Origin: Chlorops oryzae
Lineage: Eukaryota > Arthropoda > Insecta > Diptera > Chloropidae
Assembly (NCBI GenBank): GCA_020466095.1
Contig: CM035806.1
Coordinates: 93,799,554 to 93,863,553 of the forward strand
Direction: 5' to 3'
DNA length: 64,000 nt
Part shown: piece by piece, positions 12,050-22,493 of the stretch
How the letters are laid out: the number at the start of each line of letters is the position of its first letter
Position numbering within the stretch: the stretch's first letter is position 1
Program-made: the position numbers and the translations under genes
Notes under the pieces: generated by a model
Told to the model about the DNA's origin: nothing
The model's input: the letters and a program-made list of their open reading frames with translations, nothing else
The model's database searches: none

Positions 12050-12990
12050 AGTCCAACAATCTACAGCCAGGTACAAACCAATTTACACATATAAAAAGCC
12101 AATTCGAGAGGCATAGATCCCATTCTGTTAGTGATATAAATTGCTATGCCATTAAAGAAAATAGCTCCGACAACACTACCGAGAGTTCAAAATATATTTT
12201 CCCTGCAGCTACTATTCCTATCATGGAAACGAAATATCACTTAAAGCAAATATAATCGTTGATTCGGATAAAATGAGCAACCGATGCTGATCGGTACGCA
12301 TCGGTACATCAATATTACGAAGAGTAAACAAAATTCCTGCCCGAAAAAAATGACACTATGACTGAATTCAATAAAACAGACACTCCTTCATCCAAAAAAC
12401 ATTAGGAACCGTTTCGCTCCCTTGGCTGAAAACTTGAGCGAAAATTCCGAAACACAGCCATATAAAAATCGTGAACATCCGCCAATCTACTTGCGCGAGG
12501 GGTGCTCAAGTGCACATGTTGCTAAATTAGCTAGTTTGTTAGGAATAAACAATTTTCATGTTGTTCTCTTAACAATTCTTCACATACATGAAACAAAAAT
12601 CCAAGCTAACACGGAGGACAATTTCCGCAGGGTTGTAAAAGAGAGCGAGAAGCGACTAATAAAAATTTGTATACATAGATCGGTTATAAATATGTTGCCT
12701 GACAACTTAAAGCTTAAAAAAAAATTAAGTCCATCCTATATATAATTTACAATTATTGCATCCCAAAATATCGGTCGAAGAGCCACATAAAAGATATGGT
12801 CTTATTCAATGTACCATTTGTCAAGAGTTTGGACCTACAAAATCGTATTGCTCGTCGCAGACCGTGTATGTAATAATTGGAGAGCTTTATCATAGCTCAG
12901 TCTGTAATAAAAAACAAAAAATTATCGCAAATTACTTATATTTAGTAACTGTGAAGGAAATCATTCTGCAAATTACGGAGGTTGTCTAGT
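12050..12990 (+). pseudogene. Jockey ORF1 relic (gag-like)
   Basis: Fragments align in order with ORF1 of the young copy: an N-terminal FERHRSHSVSD region, FAPLAENLSENSE near 12415, PPIYLREGCSS at about 12480-12510, NNFHVVLLT and HETKIQ at about 12550-12605, then a KISVEEPHKR block and the knuckles CTICQEFGPTKSYC and a second CxxC-like stretch to about 12910. In the first knuckle the conserved His is replaced by Pro. The central RRM-like part is missing and frames change several times. Confidence 0.8.
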
Positions 12991-13231
12991 TTATCAAGAC
13001 CTGAAAAAGCTAATCAATGTTAAAAAAGTAACTCCAGGAGTTTCTTATGCACCTATATCTTGAGATAATGACATCCATGCTAACTTAAAGTCTGTCACAA
13101 TTTATGCAAATTATGCAATTTATGCACTGTTCACTCGATAAAATTGTGCAAATGCAAACACTATTAATGACAGAACTTTTGGCAAAAATATCTCTGAGAA
13201 CTTATGCCTAATATTCTAACGGCGTAGACAA

Positions 13232-13880
13232 GCATAAATTGGAAATTGAATATTTTTTAAACAAAGAAACGGTTGACGTAATGCTTCTCTCGGAAACTTA
13301 TCTCACAAACAAAAATTTCTTTCGAATTTTCGGTTTTATCTTCTACCAAACAAACCACACAGACGGCATGGCGCATGGAGGCACTGGTATACTTATTCGT
13401 TGAAGAATCCAGCGTTTTTCTTCTAGATTCTTATAGTTATGATTTCATTCAGGCAACAACACTTTGCGTTATAGTAAAAGGCAAAAATCTTGTTTTATCG
13501 GCAATTTATTGTCCACCTCGCTTTAATATAACAGAAAGAATGTTTCTAGATTTCTTTGAAACACTAGGCGAAAAGTTTCTAGCAGCGGGGGACTTTAATG
13601 CAGAGAATAATTTTTGGGGCTCCAGAACTCGTAATCCTAAGGGTCAACAATTATACAAGGCAATTATAAATAAAAACAATTCTCTTGACTATATCTCCTA
13701 GACAACTAACTTACTGGTCAACAGATCTTCAAAAAATTCCTGACCTCTTAGATTTCGGAATCACAAGGGTATTGCAAGAGAACTTATTTCAGCAAAAGTG
13801 TCAACTGATCTTTCCTCGGGTCACTTGCCTGTTGTATTCCATTTACACAATTATCCGAAAGAATTTGAAGTTACCCTGAG
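13232..13880 (+). pseudogene. Jockey ORF2 relic (endonuclease)
   Basis: Endonuclease blocks in order: VDVMLLSETYLTNKN (13275-13320), HGGTGILIR (13374-13400), LSAIYCPPRFN (13495-13530), AAGDFNAENNFWGSRTRN (13580-13635) and LLDFGITR (13745-13770). These match SETHLTDKN, HGGTSILIR, LSAIYAPPRY, AAGDYNAKHTHWGS and LIDFAIVK of the young copy. Stops and frameshifts interrupt it and nothing recognisable of the RT follows. Confidence 0.82.
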
Positions 13881-14212
13881 CTTAACAAATTCAAGAACTA
13901 ACAGCGATAAGTACAAAAAGTACAAAGTTTGCACATTCATATAAGTTATAAAATTGAATGCAATGAGCACATCGACAATGCTGTAATGAACAATTTTAGG
14001 GCCGATAAGTTTCATTCCGATATCATCAGCCCGATTCTGAATAATCCCGGGGAACGAATTCCCGGAGAATTTACGTTACGAGCTGACCAGCTTTAAGAGT
14101 TATTTATTAACGGAAAAGATAAAATTGAAAATATAACTGTTAGAAAGTGATTTTAGTTTTAGGGGAAAAAAACATATCTTTTTCGAAAATTTATTTTTTC
14201 CGGCTAAATTAA

Positions 14213-14348
14213 GGGCCGTTTTCTCATCTTTTTTTATCTGTAAGTTAAATTATCCCGATGATAATTTCATACAAAATTGATTAATAAGTCAAAGAAATTG
14301 AATTTTAACTGGCAGATAGAGCTTTAAAGTAGGATGAGAAAACGGCCC
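14213..14348. mobile_element. PIF/Harbinger-like MITE, copy 1
   Basis: A 136-bp non-coding element with perfect 16-bp terminal inverted repeats GGGCCGTTTTCTCATC, flanked by TAA on both sides (14210-14212 and 14349-14351). Two more copies, at 42820-42958 and 47665-47803, are flanked by TTA. A 3-bp TWA duplication is characteristic of PIF/Harbinger elements, so I assign it there; no transposase is present. Confidence 0.8.
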
Positions 14349-14692
14349 TAAGTGTTATTTTTCTACTTTTATTTTTAATTCAAACATAAAATCTAATTGA
14401 GGGCCGGTTTTTTAAAGTCTGGTTAAATCTCTGGTTTGGTTACTAGAGATTTTTTCTAACCAGTGTTTATGAATCAAAGGTTAAGAAATTGTGTCTTTTC
14501 AACACTTTTTCGGGTTTGGTTAACAAACCGTAGGTTAAGAAAGAACTCCAATATTTTTCCAGTCTATCTGTCAAATTAACCAACGAAATTAAATAAACAT
14601 ATTTCATAAATCAAATTTCAGAAAATTGTTCAAAAACAATTTGATTTTCACTATTTGGAATTGAGTATTTCGCTCGAAAGGCGTAGCTGAGG
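14349..14692. other. Unassigned AT-rich sequence upstream of the copia fragment
   Basis: No gene recognised. A GGGCCGGTTTTTTAAA motif at about 14402 resembles an element terminus but I found no partner end. Confidence 0.35.
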
Positions 14693-14821
14693 AAATACTG
14701 GATATGGTTCATACAGACGAATGTGAACCAATGCGAGTGACATCAATTGGTGGTAGTCGGTACTTCGTTTCGTTCATAGGCGACAGGTCGAGATGTTGTG
14801 ACATTTATTTTCTAATAAATA
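14693..14821 (+). pseudogene. Copia integrase, piece 1 (first catalytic Asp region)
   Basis: Encodes LDMVHTDECEPMRVTS, then GGSRYFVSFIGDRSR and CCDIYFL. In copia integrases this is the start of the catalytic core, and the Asp of HTD is the first of the D,D,E triad. The frame is then broken by the INE-1-like insertion. Confidence 0.8.
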
Positions 14822-15584
14822 ACAAGTAAGAAATCTAAAGTCGGTCAAGCCGGACTTTGAAATACCCAGCGTCCCGACATTATGAGCGCACTATGTTTTG
14901 CTTCTCTATTTGTGGGCGTGGCAGTGGGCGGGCCACATAAATTATTTTCCTACACCTTTCATTCGCCTTGATGAACCTATGTTGCGAATTTGAAGCTTCT
15001 ACGCCTTTTACCTCGGAAGTTACGAAAAATCTTCATTTGTGGGCGTGGCAGCGGGCGGGCCACATAAAATATTTTCCTACACCTTCATTCGCCTTAGTCA
15101 TCCTATGTTGCGAATTTGAAGCTTCTACGCCTTTTACTTCACAAGTTACGATAAGCCCTTATTTGTGGGCGTGGCTCGAGAAGGACGGCGTCCATTTTTT
15201 TCCAGGATATGTCCCTTTTCTTAGTTTACCAGTACACCAAATATCAATGGAACGTGTTGAGTGGTTCGCAAGTTACAAGCATTTTACTGAAAACAAAATA
15301 AATTCATTTGTAGTCGTGGCAGTGGGCGGATGTTTCCCATTTTTACTTAGGAGCATACTCGGACCCCGATGTACATGTGTGCCAAATTTCGACTTCATTG
15401 GTTCAGCCGTTTCGGGGGAGATCCGACCACGGACGGACGGACGGACAGACGGACATGTCTAAATCGATTCAGTTTTTGATCCTGATCATTTCTATATATA
15501 TTTGTCTATATCTCCGGAGCTTGATTCTCCCTGTTACAAGATTCGCACAAGACTAATATACCCCGCTTACGCTGGGTATAAAAA
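14822..15584 (+). mobile_element. INE-1/DINE-1-like interspersed repeat, copy 2
   Basis: Opposite orientation to copy 1, with the same ends (ACAAGTAAGAAA and GCTGGGTATAAAA) and the same internal blocks. It contains a short internal duplication: the segment with TGTGGGCGTGGCAG followed by CCTATGTTGCGAATTTGAAG occurs twice at about 14910-15000 and 15040-15130. It interrupts the copia integrase, and copia homology resumes directly after it. Confidence 0.75.
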
Positions 15585-15790
15585 CCACGTAACTGCAAGA
15601 TTCAAGGAATATAAGGCTTTGGTTGAGAAAAGATCAGGGAAGCACATCAAAACGTTACGTTCCGACAACAGCACGGAATATACATGTCATGAGCTATAAG
15701 ACTTCTTGAAGAGAGAAGGCATAAGACATGAGTTTAGCGTTGAGTAAACACCACAGCAGAATGGTGTGGCGGAACTCAAGAACCGCAGAC
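15585..15790 (+). pseudogene. Copia integrase, piece 2 (second catalytic Asp to GVAE motif)
   Basis: Encodes ARFKEYKALVEKRSGKHI, then KTLRSDNSTEYTCHEL, a stop, DFLKREGIRHEFSVE, another stop, and TPQQNGVAELKNR. The Asp of SDN is the second catalytic residue. The expected catalytic Glu lies in the GVAE motif. Two in-frame stops disable it. Confidence 0.83.
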
Positions 15791-16039
15791 AAAAGAGATT
15801 TAGGAATCATAATGATGAAGGTGGAAGCGAATTCGCCAAAATACGTATAGAGCAATATACAAATAAAACGATTGAAATAAAGGTTAATATTCCAAAAAAT
15901 TTTATTTCTTGAAAGAGTATTTAATATATTAATAGCGGCCAACATACTCTATCGTTGATTTCATTTTTCACTCATTCCCGATGCTGGCCTCCAGATTGCG
16001 ATACACTATGCTTTGAAAACTTAAACGCTTAAAAAGCAA

Positions 16040-16580
16040 GAAATCGCGGAAAGAAAGACACGCGGAACGTAGGAATTGATAGCAATGATCAAAACAAAAA
16101 CGAAAATCTGCCTTCTCGCCTCCAAGCAGTGAGAACCGGTGTCCGTTTTTCGCCGTAGCCGCTATGGGGGCCAGCCATTATTCGACTCGATTTAACGAAA
16201 CGTTTTCTCTCGGATTCAACAGCTGGATCTCGAGCGAAGACGACAGAGTATTTGATCGCGACCGCTTCAACTAAGACGCGCACGTCCGCTCGCTACGCAT
16301 CATGTGTCTTGATAAATTAATAAACAACCAAAAAGTGCACTAAGTTAGTAAATACTCATAAAATCGCCAAGAAGGAAAATTTTACCTTATTCTTATTCGC
16401 CCAAATGAAACCGAATTTTAATTACAAATCGCGTCGCGCAAACGCCGAAACACATATTAAGTGAAAATCAAAGAAAAAATTCAACATTAAAAACTTTAAT
16501 CGCGTCGCGAAACCGCCGGCAAACGAGAAACAAAATTCAAAGACGGCTTCCCCACACCATCTGCAGCACCACGAGGTATA
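16040..16580. other. GC-rich block of unknown nature
   Basis: Clearly richer in G, C and CpG than its surroundings, with repeated CGCGTCGCG motifs at about 16431 and 16501. It could be the leader or promoter part of a transposon or a displaced 5' UTR. No convincing protein is encoded on either strand. Confidence 0.3.
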
Positions 16581-16654
16581 TTTGCCCTTTATTGTCCCTG
16601 AAATTAACAACCGGTTTTGTGTCCATTAGTGTCCAATAATACGAATTATCCAGC

Positions 16655-16815
16655 ATTACGAATGTGCCTGATAATATATTTCGAACTATTGGACGACCAC
16701 TGTATTGCCAATATATTAGATTTAAATTTAAGAAAAAAATTTTGCCTCACTCAATAGCAAAATTACAATTTTTTAAATTATTTTTTATGGGTCTTCAACG
16801 TACAACGTATTTGAA
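16655..16815. repeat. Inverted repeat partner of 24003-24145, with a Tc1/pogo-like terminus
   Basis: The sequence GGACGACCACTG followed by TA (ending about 16698) is an apparent transposon terminus read outwards. It is followed by about 110 bp of AT-rich sequence ending GGGTCTTCAACGTACAA. The same sequence occurs inverted at 24003-24145, where TA is followed by CAGTGGTCGTCCAA. So a similar element is inserted at the same position in two copies of one repeat, or a larger inverted duplication brackets the 7.2 kb between them. Confidence 0.6.
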
Positions 16816-17513
16816 CCATTTAATGGAAACAAGCTCAATCATTCCTTTTTTAAAATACCTATAGGTACCTTTACATACAAACATTCTAATGTTCATCCAT
16901 ACAGAATTTTTTTCCCTTCCTCCGTCCTTCCTCGAACGAATTTTGCTGATCCTGCCAAAAAAAAATTCATGAGTATGATACAGTGTGCAAGAATCGACTT
17001 TCTTCCTTCCAATTACCGAGTATATATTTCATCACCTATGGATTGTGTTTATAAAGTTTAATGAAAGACAGCATAAGTAGTTTCTTTATCTCTTTTGACG
17101 AATTAATAGAATTTAAATTTTATTTACTTATAAGTTTTATGAAAATAAGAAGTGAAAAAAATTTTTTCTAAAAAAAAATGATATATTCATAAATATTGCA
17201 CACCGTATGCTGCTTTCAAACATTTTTCTTCTTTGTATCGTGAAATAGCTTTTGCATACTCATGCGCATACCAAATTTTGCCATCCCTTTTTCTCTGCGC
17301 ATAAGCAAACGCACAATTCATTCATTAATTGTCCGTTTACGCACGCTTCTGGCACTCGCTTTTCGCATTTTTGTTTTCAATCAGCATTCGCATTGTGTGT
17401 GAGACGAAATGGCGTTGGGACAAAGTGTATCGTAATAAGGAGGCCAGCTTATTCAAAATGCTAAGAGATCCAATAAATTACGTTGGCGGCTCTTTATATA
17501 TTAAATACTCTTT

Positions 17514-18151
17514 GCGCACACTTATCGAGATGGTAAGGTGCATGCATGCTGATGCAGTCAAATTTACCGGCATGCTTTTGGACGGACGTAATTGAGACTG
17601 CAAATCACATTCGCAACAGGTGTCTAACGAGAAGCCTAAAAAGTGACACACCTCACAGAACGTGAATGGGAAGAACCCCTATTGTGAGCTATTTTCGAAA
17701 ATTCGGCTTGTCTGCATTCATGTTAAATAAGAAGCATAGAAAAGGGAAATTAGAAGCTAGATCGATCAAATGTATTTTCGTAGGATACTCGCCAGTGTCA
17801 AAGACATACCACCTATGGAACCATATTGAAAGGAAGATATATCGCAGCGGAGATGTCAAGTTTACAAAAGATTTTCAGTCAGAAGGTGGCTTCTCGGAAT
17901 TTATCGATGAAGGCACACTGAATTTCAGCGATGAAGTAGACCTAACGGAGAATATTGAAAGTAGAGAGCAGCAAATCTATCGAGAACGGAGCTTCCGATG
18001 AGAAGCCAAGGAATATGAAAGTAGTTCTTCAGAGCGTGCAGAAGAGTTCTTTACTCCTGTTTCATTAGTTCAAAGGAGACCAGGTCGTCCAGGAATTGAC
18101 CGTGCAGAAACAGATGTATTTACGATGACATTTGGTCGTTTATCGACTTAA
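17514..18151 (+). pseudogene. Copia pol, piece 3 (end of integrase and linker)
   Basis: Resumes with RTLIEMVRCM directly after the inserted element, then ETANHIRNRC, a stop, GRTPIVSYFRKFG, FMLNKKHRKGKLEARS and IFVGYSPVSKTYHLW, the conserved copia block downstream of the integrase core. It continues through an acidic linker to a stop at about 18149-18151. Frameshifts occur near 17570-17600 and a stop near 17664. The RT proper does not follow. Confidence 0.83.
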
Positions 18152-18265
18152 TGCAAGATAAACTTGATTTAATTTAAGAAAGTTATATTAATCAAAGAAA
18201 AAAGACAGAATATGAAAATCTTAGAAAAAAGTGATAATAACACACGTCAAATTGGTTTGATGTCG

Positions 18266-18855
18266 TGACATTCTCCCCGCCGGAATGAAATTTCGACAAT
18301 TTCATTATGAAGCAAAGGTCTGACCATCGAGCAGCGGTTAACAACTGTAAGTTGGTTCCCCATCGCACTCAGACATTGGCAATGTACAAAGCTAACTTGT
18401 AGCTCGCTAAAAAACTTCGTTTGCTGTTTTTAATGTAACTACGCGAAGCACCCACCCCATTGGTTCTAGCCTGCGTTGATAGAATTATTCCCAGTGCCCA
18501 ACGGTTACATGGAAGTCGTTCATCCCGAATCAGCACGATGTCATTCACCTTAAGATTGTCCGATTGTTAATACTCCTTACTCCATTGCCGCCAGAACTAT
18601 TGAGCCATGAACGGTCAATTTTGCCAAGGATTCGAAAGACTTTGTTTATCAATTTCCGATTCAGGAGGGGGCATTAGTGCATTACCAATTAGGAAATGGC
18701 CTGGGGTTAACACACTTATATCGTCTGGATCATTGGTTAGTGAGCAGAGTGGTCTAGAAATGAGACAGGATTCTATATGTACCAGGTCTGTAGTTAGCTC
18801 TTCAATTGTTAAAACTCGGGCTACCATCATCTGCTTTAAATGATATATAATCTGC
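18266..18855 (-). pseudogene. BEL/Pao integrase fragment, 3' part
   Basis: Minus-strand homology to the end of a BEL/Pao integrase: YHLKQMMVARVLTIEEL, IESCLISRPLCSL, LTPGHFLIGNALMPPPE, and after frame changes NLKVNDIVLIRDERLPCNRWALG. The preceding piece is at 23920-24001, on the far side of the foldback element. Removing the foldback and one 9-bp target copy restores the frame VKQIIYHLKQ. It is a degenerate relic. Confidence 0.85.
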
Positions 18856-19465
18856 ATGTCTGTGAACTTAGCATTACCACTTGTAAAGTTGAGATTAAAA
18901 ACTAGCTATGAATTTGTAGCTAATTTGTTGTAAATTTGTTGTAGAAAAAAAAAATTTGTAGCTCTTTTGTTTTAGAAAATAACCCCTGGTAATGCTAACT
19001 TCACTGTGAAGTTAGCATTACCACCCTCAAATTTTTAAATTTTTGGAATCAAAATTAGTTAATAATTTGTAGCTAATTTGTTGTAAATTTGTTGTAGAAA
19101 AAGAAAATTTTGTAACTCTTTTATTTTAGAAAATAACCCCTGGTAATGCTAACTTCACTGTGAAGTTAGCATTACCACCCTCAAATTTTAAAATTTTTGG
19201 AATCAAAATTAGTTAATAATTTGTAGCTAATTTGTTGTAAATTTGTTGTAGAAAAAGAAAATTTGTAACTCTTTTATTTTAGAAAATAACCCCTGGTAAT
19301 GCTAACTTCACTGTGAAGTTAGCATTACCACCCTCAAATTTTAAAATTTTTGGAATCAAAATTAGTTAATAATTTGTAGCTAATTTGTTGTAAATTTGTT
19401 GTAGAAAAAGAAAATTTGTAACTCTTTTATTTTAGAAAATAACCCCTGGTAATGCTAACTTCATA
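18856..19465. repeat. Left-arm tandem repeats, about 153-bp unit with palindromic boundaries
   Basis: Unit starts GGTAATGC at 18988, 19142, 19295 and 19448 (spacings 154, 153, 153). Each boundary is a near-perfect palindrome: GGTAATGCTAACTTCAC, one base, then its reverse complement. Each repeat junction could extrude as a 35-nt hairpin. Confidence 0.92.
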
Positions 19466-19627
19466 GTGAAGTAATCAGAAACAGTCAAATTGATAATTAA
19501 TCCACCCTAAATGTATGCATGGAAAATTATTTTGAATGTTTCCGACGCTGCAAGTCATGCATTTTTCATATGCATACTTTTAGGCCAAAATTCTGGAAAT
19601 TCGCAATCACTGACAATAAGTTATCAC

Positions 19628-20726
19628 CAGAGCGGATATTTGCACATAAAGCATATTTGCATATGCATTTGCATATTTGACCGTTTAAAGCATATTTTTA
19701 TTTTTCTTGCATGTTCGCGGCATATACGTATCTTTCAAATTAACTTATGATCGGAGAGTATAAAAATATACAAAGTCAACACCTAAAAGTATAAGTTTAA
19801 GGTTTTACCTACGAAGAAATATCCAAAATATTTACAAGTATACTTTTAGGTTTGATTTTGCAATAAAAAAACTTCAATCACAAAGCTTAGAGCTTAGAGA
19901 AGCCGTCGAAATAATCCAAGACATACGCAAAAACTTAAATAAATTGGAAAATAAAGCCTTTCAAGAAAAATTTGAACAAATTTTGAAAAGAAACAAAGGT
20001 TTTAAAAGTATAATCGATATATATAATGTTTGTTATACAGCCGAAGAACCTACCGACCCGTATGTCAAAAAGATTTTGCCAGATATGTTGGAAAGGTTTG
20101 CGTTTTGTCCAACAACCTCAACTGATGTTGAGCGCAGTTTATCTCTGTACGGAAACGTCTACACGCAGAAGAGACGATCATTCACTTTGGAAAATCTTAA
20201 GCACCATATAATTATTTGTGCAAATTCTGAAATTGAAGATTAAGCTGTTTAGTCTGACTGAAGGTTCGGTTTCGGCTTACAGATTCATTGACCATAAATT
20301 TGCATTCGGCTGGGGCCATGAATCTTTTTTTTTTTTTTGTTCTTTTCTTTTATTAACTATTATGAATATGAAATGTTATTTTTGTTTTAGGCGTTATACC
20401 ATAAATGGACTGATTTTTGTTAATAAATTAAAAAAAAAAATTAAAATTAAAATGTGCTCTGGTCTACATTTAATTTTTTGGTCTTCAGTTCCACTTTCAG
20501 TAATGGGCCGAAGGTGCATGACAAATTTTTGGCTTCGCTTCACCAGCTTATGTCGGACTCTATTAAGCTGTTACTAGAGAAAAACTAAAAAAAAAATTAA
20601 AATAATTCATTTTAAATCATTTTTTTTCATGCATATTTTATTTTTTTTTGAGCATATATTCCAATTTTTTAAGCATATTCTATGCGCATATTTGCGATTT
20701 TTTCGTGCATATAAATATCTGCTCTG
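19628..20726 (+). mobile_element. Deleted hAT element inside the foldback left arm
   Basis: Termini CAGAGCGGATATTT (left) and CAGAGCAGATATTT (right, inverted) are flanked by an exact 8-bp duplication GTTATCAC (19620-19627 and 20727-20734). An 8-bp duplication with CAG-type ends marks a hAT element. It contains only the C-terminal part of a transposase. The other foldback arm lacks this insertion, so the hAT arrived after the arms formed. Confidence 0.92.
19944..20243 (+). pseudogene. hAT transposase C-terminal dimerisation domain
   Basis: A 99-residue frame ends in CPTTSTDVERSLSLYGNV followed by RRSFTLENLKHHIII, the conserved hAT C-terminal dimerisation region. The N-terminal zinc finger and the catalytic residues are missing, consistent with an internally deleted, non-autonomous copy. 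Confidence 0.85.
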
Positions 20727-20734
20727 GTTATCAC

Positions 20735-21380
20735 GTAAAATTTCTCCAAATTATTTTTTAGAAATTCTTTTAAAATCAAATAATGTTTCATGTTAAACAT
20801 TAGGTACGTCATAATAAATTCGCAATCACTGGCAATAGCGGTATTCACTACCCAGTGCATTTGTTAAGGCAGGTGTAGGGATGCTCGTTGTTGGAAAATC
20901 ATCGATATTGCAAATATTGTGAGCCTTACAAGGATTGCTGATTCTAAACAGAAATATAACTTCGATGTTGCCAAAAATGTATGCTATTGCTCATTTACGC
21001 CGATAATTTTATAACTGCAAAAATTGTGCCAGAACAACGATGTTTTAACGTGGAACATCGATAATAGTCGAATATCGATCATAATCAAGCACCTTTTTGA
21101 GCGGGACATGCACTTTTTTGCGCCAAAATAACGTCTTCGACGATGGGTGCACGACTTGAACAAATCGTCGACAACTCTAGATGAATAAAATTTGCTGTTT
21201 TTTCGGAGCTAATATATGAAATTTCTTTTTCGTCACCAAAAGCGCTGTATGCGACTTCCCCGCTCAATGCCGCCTATACACTTTTTGCCAAACGCAAGAC
21301 AACGCCGCCAAAAATCGTATTACGTATTGAGTAGAGATCCTTGTCTACGAAAGATAGCTGGAATCATTGGTCCATAAAGG
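20735..21380. repeat. Foldback left arm, inner unique part
   Basis: Inverted copy of 22494-23147. A 60-codon frame without an ATG start occurs in both arms (21085-21267 minus and 22607-22789 plus). I do not recognise it and treat it as chance or as a relic carried by the arm. Confidence 0.85.
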
Positions 21381-22493
21381 AGACTTTTTTGCTTCCTTGC
21401 AGGGCGTTGAGAGGGGGGCGCAAACAGGGCAGTTTTCCCGGGCCCGCCCTTAAGGGGCCCTCAACTGTCAAAAGAAAATTTTCCGAAAATTTCCGAAAAC
21501 GTCTGACTGATTACATTATACTCCAAGTGACTCTCGGAAATTGTATACAACATATGGGGCATTCCATTTAATCGTGGAGACTTTCGGAAGTGACATGCAG
21601 TGTTCCCTCTAAGCTGCGCGACTGCGCAATTGCGCACGATTTTTTACTACTTGTATATACTTGCCTTACTTGTATTCTGCGCACAAATTTCAAAATGGCA
21701 AAAAGTCAAAAATTCTCAAATATTATTAAAGGCTGTAGTACATGAGATGTAAAAAGCCACATTCATGTGTAGCTCTGACGTAATTTTGACCTCAGGAAGT
21801 TTTTGAATACAGTCCCTCAGTGTACATCATGGAGGAGTGTAGGTCTAACTCTTCTTCTTCCTAATCCCTGCAATGTGTTAGAGCTACGCTGCTTTAACAT
21901 AGGCATATAGCATGAGGAAAAGAGAAGCATGCTATGGCAGCGAAATATTTAGCTCTGCTCTGGTGAAATGCATTGCTACTTTTATTTTTAATTTTGGGAG
22001 ATTTTCGAGTTCATTACATATAAAATATCTACCAAACTCATAAAATGATATGAAAAGCTTGAAAAACATAAAACTAATCAAGGAAACTCAATGTCAAGGA
22101 GAAATAGATATTTTTTTTTGTCCTACCCTGTCTACATAACTTTTTGATCACACTGTTTCAGCAAAAATACTAAATTCTATGTACAATGAAATTCGTAGCC
22201 GTAGTCAAAAATGTATGTCAATTTATTACAAAATGAACACATTCGTGCACATTGAGCAAAAACATATCGTAAAACATTTATTAAAGTTTCAATTATGAAC
22301 TTTTCAAGCAATATAAAACACCGAGCTGACGCCGTGTTTCTTTGATAATTTTCTTGCAAGTGGCATCATAGTGCCACTTTGTGTCTACCCGTATTGTTGT
22401 TGGTAGCTTTCTGGTGAAATTCTCGAATTTGTTGAAATTCCTATTCCTGCTTAAGGTTTTTGTTGGTAGCTTTTTGGTGAATTTCCCCAATTT
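21381..22493. other. Foldback central spacer (loop)
   Basis: About 1.1 kb between the arms. It begins with a GC-rich stretch (about 21399-21460) and has a CAGTGTTCCCTCTAAGC motif at about 21599 that resembles a hAT terminus, without a partner end that I can find. No long coding frame and no transposase recognised. A partial repeat of the ACCAAAAAGCTACCAACA type occurs at 22390-22480. Confidence 0.6.

Larger units (their letters stand above)
11835..14100 (+). mobile_element. Old jockey-clade element relic
   Basis: A plus-strand decayed relative of the element at 1-4075. It shares the leader (AGACAGAGACA and CAGCTGTCAGCTG motifs at about 11850-11905), the ORF1 RNRFAPLA and PPIYLRE blocks, two zinc knuckles, the ORF2 start region and the endonuclease domain. 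It has many stops and a deletion between the ORF1 RRM region and the knuckles, and ends within or just after the endonuclease. No RT palm is present. Confidence 0.82.
15912..17513. mobile_element. Unclassified inverted-repeat element inside copia integrase
   Basis: The ends are an imperfect inverted repeat of about 100 bp: 15912-16015 pairs with 17410-17513. Matching blocks include AAAGAGTATTTAATATAT, GCGGCCAAC versus GCCGCCAAC, and GCTGGCCTCC followed by GATACACT. Copia coding resumes at 17514-17516. Between the copia break at about 15790 and the left end are about 120 bp I cannot assign. No transposase was recognised. A GC-rich, CpG-containing block (16040-16580) lies inside, and a pogo/Tc1-like terminus lies at about 16640-16698. 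No clean target duplication was found. Confidence 0.5.
14693..18151 (+). mobile_element. Copia-type LTR element, pol fragment in three pieces
   Basis: Integrase and downstream pol of a Ty1/copia element on the plus strand, in pieces at 14693-14821, 15585-15790 and 17514-18151. The first gap is an INE-1-like repeat. The second holds an inverted-repeat element plus about 120 bp of unassigned sequence. The pieces join in coding order. No LTRs, gag, protease or RT catalytic core were recognised. Confidence 0.82.

Noticed and set aside
14401..14640. Another MITE beginning GGGCCGGTTTTT
   Set aside because: No matching inverted end found within several hundred bases.
17252..17595. Two overlapping plus-strand frames before copia piece 3
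   Set aside because: The part upstream of 17514 is the inverted-repeat element; only the RTLIEMVRC part is copia integrase.
21085..21267. 60-codon frame present in both foldback arms
   Set aside because: It starts at TTG, not ATG; its presence in both arms is due to the inverted repeat, not to selection.
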